Assembly (NCBI GenBank): GCA_020201235.1
Contig: JAIVHD010000228.1
Span: forward strand, 1-11,462
Reading direction: 5' to 3'
Source of the DNA: Lysobacteraceae bacterium
GTDB taxonomy: Bacteria; Pseudomonadota; Gammaproteobacteria; Xanthomonadales; Wenzhouxiangellaceae
Length of the DNA: 11,462 bases
Part shown: piece after piece, positions 8,201-11,462 of the stretch
How the letters are laid out: every line of letters starts with the position of its first letter
How positions within the stretch are numbered: the first letter of the stretch is position 1
The notes under the pieces: generated by a model
The model's database searches: none
What the model was told of the DNA's origin: nothing
What the model saw: the letters and a program-made list of their open reading frames with translations, nothing else
Position numbers and translations under genes: made by a program

Positions 8201-8381
8201 ACAACGCTTCAACGACGCCAACCAGGGTCCGGCCCACAGCGACAACATCCGCCGCCTGTATTACATGACCAGCCACCTCAACACCGGCAATGAAACACCC
8301 ATCCAGGGCTGGAAGGTAAAAATCGGGTCGGCCGTGGTCAATCCCGTCAATATGCCCCCTGCAGCGGTCATTCGCTCTTGA
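5251..8381 (+). CDS. Exported six-heme c-type cytochrome, frame broken once
   Basis: One gene is split across two frames. With one base restored near 6181-6196 it encodes about 1043 residues. A Sec signal (AGLTAAIGLLVAF, possible cleavage after APMA) targets the periplasm or surface; GGGGAG precedes the ATG. Residues about 155-240 (VWYSP, DGAMIIKEM, WTVMVRD, DGWYW) resemble a cytochrome P460-like module, closed by the first heme motif CMNCH at 304. Five more CXXCH motifs follow, with first Cys at about 422 (CIGCH), 493 (CLHCH), 561 (CLVCH), 622 (CGSCH) and 676 (CQDCH). A region near 457 reads WRASPMGLAGRDPIFF. From about 780 to the end a heme-free, beta-rich domain contains NKTGHYLPSGVGFRR. 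I recognise no named enzyme, so electron transfer or an oxidoreductase role is inferred from the hemes. No partner cytochrome or maturation gene is nearby. Confidence 0.85.
6181..6196 (+). other. Frame break inside the multiheme cytochrome gene
   Basis: Upstream of here the heme protein reads in the frame of the ATG at 5251 (ending YCMNCHASA). Downstream the family-like sequence FSSLDNVIGPG and all five later heme motifs are one base out of phase. Restoring a G after 6183 would give HASAELTFSSLDN; restoring a T in the CTTTTTC run (6190-6196) would give HASASSLFSSLDN. A real -1 mutation, an assembly error in the T5 run, or ribosomal -1 slippage on TTT would all explain it. Confidence 0.85.
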
Positions 8382-8406
8382 CTTAATCTCTAAATCATAT
8401 TAAAAA
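8378..8406 (+). promoter_or_regulatory. Candidate promoter overlapping the cytochrome stop codon
   Basis: TTGACT (8378-8383) and TAAAAA (8401-8406) are 17 bp apart, in the only clearly AT-rich stretch of the window (about 8381-8430). It could drive the toxin-antitoxin remnants downstream and probably came in with them. I see no convincing terminator for the cytochrome; GACC-N8-GGTC at about 8409-8424 is a very short stem. Confidence 0.35.
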
Positions 8407-8418
8407 AGACCTATGTAG

Positions 8419-8664
8419 CGGTCAAATCTACCAGTTGTTGCTGGTCGTTTGAGCGCCGACGATGGGTTCATCGCATTCAACTATGGTAAAAGCTATCTCG
8501 AGCGGCCGGAAGCCATTCCGCTTTATCTGCCGGAGTTGCCGCTCAGATCCGGCGAGATATCTCCGCCGGCAGGCTTGACCATAATGACGCTGTTCGTGCG
8601 GCGTTGGCTGAGGACCAGGAAGACCTGGCAGCATTCCAAGAAAGAGTATCCGAGCCGACGATGA
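8419..8664 (+). pseudogene. HipA-type kinase toxin, N-terminal fragment only
   Basis: In this frame the reading is PVVAGRLSADDGFIAFNYG, then KSYLERPEAIPLYLPELPL and RSGEISPPAGLTIM, the start of a HipA-family protein as I know it (typical text: GRL, YGxSYL, AIPLYLPELPLR, GLT). The family match ends near 8586. The frame then runs on as unrelated sequence to a stop at 8664, and a TAG at 8416-8418 closes it upstream. There is no good start codon (TTG at 8449 is the only candidate) and no kinase domain; full HipA is about 400 residues. It is a remnant rather than a working toxin. Confidence 0.7.
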
Positions 8665-8711
8665 GTTATGAGGCTTTGCTGGACGACCTGAAAGCCCATG
8701 GCAAGATATGA
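8586..8711 (+). pseudogene. Antitoxin C-terminal fragment upstream of RelE
   Basis: In the frame ending TGA at 8709-8711 the reading is AVRAALAEDQEDLAAFQERV, then SEPTMSYEALLDDLKAHGKI. This is the acidic toxin-binding tail typical of antitoxins that precede RelE-type toxins. It overlaps the toxin ATG (8698) by 14 nt, the usual arrangement. The DNA-binding N-terminus is absent: further upstream the frame has no convincing start and an in-frame TAA at 8487-8489, and the DNA there belongs to the HipA fragment in another frame. Only TTG at 8604 or ATG at 8661 could start a shortened product. The exact antitoxin class (RHH, RelB or Phd) cannot be decided without its head. Confidence 0.6.
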
Positions 8712-8967
8712 ACTTGTCTTCAGAAAGTCCGTATCAAATGACCTTCGACCCATTCCAAAGAAAAATGTTGCGCGTATTCTTCGGCGCATGAAGGCACTGG
8801 AGGAGGATCCCCGTCCGATAGGCAGTGAAAAGCTTTCAGGGCAAGAACGTTACCGGATCAGACAAGGTGTATACCGATTCACGCTGGAGGGCCTGGCGCC
8901 GGGACAATGGCGCCGAGTCGACTGGTCTGAAGCTGCAAGCGCGACAAAGCAACGGCGAATCCGATGA
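8698..8967 (+). CDS. RelE/ParE-family toxin with aberrant C-terminus
   Basis: The product is 89 residues. The first 60 are a clear RelE-type fold: YELVFRKSVSNDLRPIPKK, VARILRRMKALEEDPRP and LSGQERYRIRQGVYR (46-60). In relatives this continues as a beta strand and ends with a VVKVGHRRDVYR-like stretch that bears key residues. Here it changes abruptly to TLEGLAPGQWRRVDWSEAAS. I checked the other two frames after 8875 and neither restores the family ending, so this is not a simple frameshift. A GGCGCC-N8-GGCGCC inverted repeat (8895-8914) lies inside the abnormal part. RelE-type toxins normally cleave mRNA on the ribosome; this copy is probably inactive or altered, consistent with its headless antitoxin. 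Confidence 0.7.
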   Translation: MARYELVFRKSVSNDLRPIPKKNVARILRRMKALEEDPRPIGSEKLSGQERYRIRQGVYRFTLEGLAPGQWRRVDWSEAASATKQRRIR

Positions 8968-8994
8968 CAGGCGATAAAATCAGGGCGATAAAAT
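8964..8994 (+). promoter_or_regulatory. Candidate promoter for the NUDIX-CPBP pair
   Basis: ATGACA (8964-8969, 5 of 6 to the -35 consensus, overlapping the toxin stop) is followed by TAAAAT (8989-8994, 5 of 6 to the -10 consensus) after 19 bp, or ATAAAA after 18. The spacer is long but usable. The implied 5' leader is about 30 nt. Confidence 0.3.
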
Positions 8995-8997
8995 CAG
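8970..8997 (+). repeat. Perfect 14-bp tandem duplication
   Basis: GGCGATAAAATCAG is present twice head to tail (8970-8983 and 8984-8997). The duplication places a second TAAAAT hexamer 14 bp downstream of the first, which brings it near -10 spacing from ATGACA. It looks like a recent slippage duplication. Confidence 0.85.
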
Positions 8998-9030
8998 CAC
9001 ATCAACTGCATTCTTTCGAAACAAAACCGC

Positions 9031-9654
9031 ATGACACAAACAACCCTCCCCAAGCCCTTTGATCTGGGAGACGCGCTGCAAGCCTACCTGGCGCTCTACC
9101 TGGAGGAAGCAACGGTGGTCGAAGAGTTCCGGTCTGTGCCGTCGAACCGGACCCGCTGCTCCGAACGCGATCATTTCTCGCCCGGCCATATCACCGGTTC
9201 GGCGTGGCTAATGGACGAATCCGGCGAGTACGTTTTGCTCACCCACCACCGCACGCTCGCCGCCTGGCTGCAGCTCGGTGGCCATAGCGACGGCGATCCG
9301 GACACCGCGGCCGTGGCCAAACGCGAGGCTGGGGAAGAATCGGGCCTTGCCGTGGAATTGCTGTCACGCGAGATTCTGGACATCGACGTGCATGAAATCC
9401 CGGCGCGCGCTGACCGCGCACACTTTAATTTCGACGTGCGTTTCGCCTTTGTCAGTCGCCCAGGCGGCAATTATGTCGTCAGCGACGAATCGCACGACCT
9501 GGCCTGGCTGCTGGTGGATGGAATGCAAGGGTTCACCACCGAGGAATCGATGCTGCGCATGGCACGCAAGTGGACCGAGCTGCGCGCGCGGATCATGGCC
9601 TGCGAATCTGCCGAACCCGGTCAGCGTCAGTTCCGGGCGGGGAATCCGCGATGA
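9031..9654 (+). CDS. NUDIX hydrolase
   Basis: The product is a 207-residue soluble hydrolase of the family that cleaves nucleoside diphosphates linked to another moiety, using metal held by the Nudix box. The box spans 84-106: GHSDGDP, then DTAAVAK, then REAGEESGL. The metal-binding core RExxEExG (Arg98, Glu99, Glu102, Glu103, Gly105) is intact. The early Glu of the GX5E part is replaced by Pro90, a position that varies in the GGHxDGD subgroup. LLTHHRTLAAWLQLGGH (69-85) is typical of that subgroup, which I cannot tie to one substrate. The ATG at 9031 has no clear ribosome site, so the start is moderately sure. The stop overlaps the CPBP gene start as ATGA, so the two are probably cotranslated. 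Confidence 0.9.
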   Translation: MTQTTLPKPFDLGDALQAYLALYLEEATVVEEFRSVPSNRTRCSERDHFSPGHITGSAWLMDESGEYVLLTHHRTLAAWLQLGGHSDGDPDTAAVAKREAGEESGLAVELLSREILDIDVHEIPARADRAHFNFDVRFAFVSRPGGNYVVSDESHDLAWLLVDGMQGFTTEESMLRMARKWTELRARIMACESAEPGQRQFRAGNPR

Positions 9655-10286
9655 CCAGCCAGACGAGCAAGCCACCGGACTGTTCGGAAGAAGATCAGCG
9701 CCCATCGCGCCTCGGCGCACTGATGAAGCGCCGGCCGATCATGTTTGCGCTGGGCTTCGAGAGCGCACTGGCGGTACTGGCGCTGGCGCTTGCACTGATC
9801 TTCGGCCTCGAGCCATGGCTCGGGATAGCGTTCAGCGCGGGCGCGCTGGGTCTGTCCATCGCAGCCACCGTGCCCATCGTCGCCGCCATGCTGGCCCTGA
9901 TGCGATTCCGATGGGCCTGGGTTGAGGCGCTCAGACGAATCGTGGAAGATCACCTGCTGCCTTTGTTCAGCAATGCCGGTCCGACCGCCATATTTGCCGT
10001 GGCGCTGATGGCCGGCGTCGGCGAGGAGCTGCTGTTCAGGGGCGTGATCCAGGCGGGGGTTGAAGAACTGTTCGGACCGATCGCAGCACTGGCAATAGCC
10101 TCGCTACTTTTCGGGCTGGCGCATGCCTTGACCGCTGCCTACTTTGTCCTGACCTGCCTGATGGGGCTGTACCTGGGTTGGCTGTATCAGGTCACCGGCA
10201 ACCTGCTGGTGCCGATTGCCGTGCACTTTCTTTACGACTGGATCGTGCTGTTCTGGTACCTGTTCGCCAGGCAAAAGCCCGCCTGA
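9651..10286 (+). CDS. CPBP family intramembrane metalloprotease (CAAX/Abi type)
   Basis: The product is a 211-residue integral membrane protein with about five or six hydrophobic helices (roughly 31-52, 58-84, 111-122, 143-160, 162-180 and 186-205). The family motifs are present in order: EELLFRG with Glu125, Glu126 and Arg130; FGLAH with Phe154 and His158; and HFLYD with His192 and Asp196. These make the metal-dependent active site in CPBP/Rce1-like proteases. The start is the ATG at 9651, with GGGCGGGG upstream, overlapping the NUDIX stop by 4 nt; an in-frame start at 9570 would lie inside the NUDIX gene. Bacterial members serve in bacteriocin immunity, membrane-protein processing or unknown roles, and the substrate is not evident here. 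It converges on the EAL gene with a 21-bp gap. Confidence 0.9.
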   Translation: MTSQTSKPPDCSEEDQRPSRLGALMKRRPIMFALGFESALAVLALALALIFGLEPWLGIAFSAGALGLSIAATVPIVAAMLALMRFRWAWVEALRRIVEDHLLPLFSNAGPTAIFAVALMAGVGEELLFRGVIQAGVEELFGPIAALAIASLLFGLAHALTAAYFVLTCLMGLYLGWLYQVTGNLLVPIAVHFLYDWIVLFWYLFARQKPA

Positions 10287-10307
10287 GGGCCGCCCGTCCC
10301 GGCGCGC

Positions 10308-11078
10308 TCACCCCTCCTCGTCTTTCGGGATCGTGACTTCCGCCAACGATTCGAAGGACGGGCGCGCGAACAGAAAGCCCTGAAAGTACTCCACGCCCAG
10401 GTCCTCCAGGCACTTCCATTCGGCGATTGTTTCCACACCCTCTGCAATGACCTGCGTCGACAGCTCTTCGGCAACTCCCATAATGCCGCGGATGATCGCC
10501 CGGCGCGTTGAGCTGCTGTCGATATCGCGAACCAGCGCCATGTCCAGCTTGACGATATCAGCTCGAAAATCCGCCAGTAAATTCAGGCCGGCAAACCCCG
10601 AGCCGAAATCATCGATCGCCGTCTTGAAACCGATTTCCTGATAATGGCGGATGATGTTTTTCAAATGAGGCAGGTCATCGATCTTCTCGCCTTCGGTGAC
10701 CTCGAAAATGATTCTCTCGGTAGGAAAGCCCCATTTTTTCGCCGCCGCCAGCGTCGTTCTTATGCACAACTCCGGCTTGTAGACCGCATTGGGCATGAAA
10801 TTGATCGAGATGTATTCCTCCGCGCCCAACCGGGCGGCCAGCTCGATTGCCTTGACCCGGCAGCATTGGTCGAAGCGATACTGATTACCGGGATTGACCG
10901 ATTCGAAAACGCTGCCGGCCGGCTCACCGTTTGGTCCACGCACCAATGCCTCATGCGCGAAGATCTTTCCGGTCGCGGTATTGACGATCGGCTGAAATGC
11001 CATGCTGAACTCGAAATCGAGGTCCGCGCCACGCACGCACTCGCCGCACCCGAGCTTGCGAAAATCCGGTTGTTTCAT
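10308..11078 (-). CDS. Stand-alone EAL domain cyclic-di-GMP phosphodiesterase
   Basis: The product is a 256-residue cytosolic protein made almost wholly of one EAL domain, which hydrolyses cyclic-di-GMP to pGpG. The catalytic and metal positions look complete: HEALVRG (Glu43), SINFMPN (Asn93), FEVTEGE (Glu126), AIDDFGSG (Asp156, Asp157), IVKLD (Lys178), IAEGVET (Glu213) and YFQGFLFARP (Gln233). An N-terminal CGEC pair (Cys11, Cys14) precedes the domain and could bind metal or sense redox. The frame is open to 11279, but that part is antisense to hicA; I chose ATG 11078, with AGGACGGG about 9 nt before it. A TTTAAT hexamer on the minus strand (11118-11123), inside hicA, is a possible -10 box. 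There is no sensor domain, so control is probably by transcription or partner proteins. Confidence 0.93.
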   Translation of the reverse strand: MKQPDFRKLGCGECVRGADLDFEFSMAFQPIVNTATGKIFAHEALVRGPNGEPAGSVFESVNPGNQYRFDQCCRVKAIELAARLGAEEYISINFMPNAVYKPELCIRTTLAAAKKWGFPTERIIFEVTEGEKIDDLPHLKNIIRHYQEIGFKTAIDDFGSGFAGLNLLADFRADIVKLDMALVRDIDSSSTRRAIIRGIMGVAEELSTQVIAEGVETIAEWKCLEDLGVEYFQGFLFARPSFESLAEVTIPKDEEG

Positions 11079-11249
11079 GTGGGACTGCCCGTCCTGTATG
11101 ATTGGCGGCTCAAGCGCATTAAAGGCTCGCACCATCACTTCGATCACCCGAGCAAGCCCGGCCTGGTCACCGTTCCGCACCCCAAGCGCGACATCCCGCT
11201 GCCGACGCTGCGCAGCATCTACCGCCAAGCGAGCTTGTCGCGGAGATAA
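11079..11249 (+). CDS. hicA: HicA-family mRNA interferase toxin, N-terminus possibly altered
   Basis: HicA toxins are small dsRBD-fold RNases that cleave mRNA and are held by HicB. The core is clear: LKRIKGSHHHFDHPSKPG, TVPHPKRDIPLPTLRSIYRQ; the conserved His lies in GSHH. From GTG 11079 the product is 56 residues. Relatives have about 20 residues before KGSHH, in a helix like SSELIRLLEADGW. Here only MGLPVLYDWRLKRI precedes it, so the first helix appears shortened or replaced. The frame is open further upstream, but only into the antisense of the EAL gene, and no ribosome site is seen. The GTG abuts the EAL ATG with no spacer, so hicA lacks a normal promoter region. It may be 5'-truncated. 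hicB follows after 4 nt. Confidence 0.75.
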   Translation: MGLPVLYDWRLKRIKGSHHHFDHPSKPGLVTVPHPKRDIPLPTLRSIYRQASLSRR

Positions 11250-11253
11250 TACC

Positions 11254-11462
11254 ATGCGATTTGCCCTTGCCCTGCACACCGACGACGGTCGCCACTACGG
11301 CGTCACCGTACCCGATCTCCCCGGCTGCTTTTCGGCCGGCGACTCGCTCGACGAAGCCACCGAACAAGCCCACGAGGCCATCGACGGACACTGTGAAATC
11401 CTCGCCGAAGACGGCGTGGGCCTACCGGCCCTGCGACCACTGGCCGAGCACCAATCCGACCC
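11254..11462 (+). CDS. hicB: HicB-family antitoxin, cut by window end
   Basis: Sixty-nine residues are visible from the ATG at 11254 (GGAG 8 nt upstream) to the edge. MRFALALHTDDGRHYGVTVP and DLPGCFSAGDSLDEATEQA are the partial RNase H-like fold that binds HicA. The motif PDLPGCFSxGDSLDEA is diagnostic. The C-terminal DNA-binding part lies outside the window. It follows hicA by 4 nt, the usual toxin-first hicAB order, so its own expression depends on whatever promoter still serves hicA. Confidence 0.9.
   Translation, partial: MRFALALHTDDGRHYGVTVPDLPGCFSAGDSLDEATEQAHEAIDGHCEILAEDGVGLPALRPLAEHQSD

Noticed and set aside
6261..8276. A 671-codon open frame on the minus strand
   Set aside because: It is antisense to the heme-motif-bearing cytochrome frame and arises from GC-rich codon bias. 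It has a low-complexity Gly/Ala/Val/Arg composition and no recognisable motif.
10644..11078. Long plus-strand frame running into hicA
   Set aside because: Only the last 56 or so codons match HicA; the rest is antisense to conserved EAL motifs.
11079..11279. Longer EAL protein starting at 11279
   Set aside because: The extra part is antisense to hicA and the first codons of hicB, both of which match their families in the plus frames.

Overview
The window is GC-rich (roughly 60% or more by eye) and is densely coded on both strands. A glutathionyl-hydroquinone reductase, an E. coli-like cyclopropane synthase, a stand-alone EAL protein, several toxin-antitoxin remnants and short GC-rich hairpin repeats together suggest a gammaproteobacterial chromosome. 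A relative of the Xanthomonadales/Chromatiales side is possible, but this is inference and no rRNA or marker gene is present. No tRNA, rRNA, CRISPR array or transposase was recognised.

Layout. 1-940 (minus): glutathionyl-hydroquinone reductase, lacking only its last residues. 1214-2047 (minus): FkbM-family methyltransferase. 2341-5148 (plus): a lipid-modification pair, a Cfa-type cyclopropane synthase and a DHCR24/TmsA-like FAD oxidoreductase. They are separated by a 57-60 bp periodic array of degenerate hairpin repeats. 5251-8381 (plus): a very large exported six-heme cytochrome c whose frame is broken once, near 6181-6196. 8382-8967 (plus): a scar of toxin-antitoxin debris, consisting of a HipA N-terminal fragment, the tail of an antitoxin and a RelE toxin with an abnormal C-terminus. 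9031-10286 (plus): NUDIX hydrolase and CPBP membrane protease, overlapping as ATGA. 10308-11078 (minus): intact-looking EAL cyclic-di-GMP phosphodiesterase. 11079-11462 (plus): a hicAB module, with hicA starting on the base next to the EAL start codon and hicB running off the window.

How the genes may work together. The cfa/FAD pair probably modifies unsaturated acyl chains of membrane phospholipids in two steps: one-carbon transfer from SAM, then a flavin-dependent redox step. A methyl-branched, methylene or furan fatty acid is a hypothesis by analogy with TmsA/TmsB and UfaM/UfaD. The cytochrome would act in the periplasm or at the cell surface. NUDIX and CPBP look like a translationally coupled pair. 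The two toxin-antitoxin regions look eroded or rearranged, which marks 8.4-9.0 kb and 11.1 kb as recombination-prone joints. The best leads are the cfa/FAD pair with its repeat array, the large cytochrome with a P460-like front module, and the mosaic toxin-antitoxin scar.
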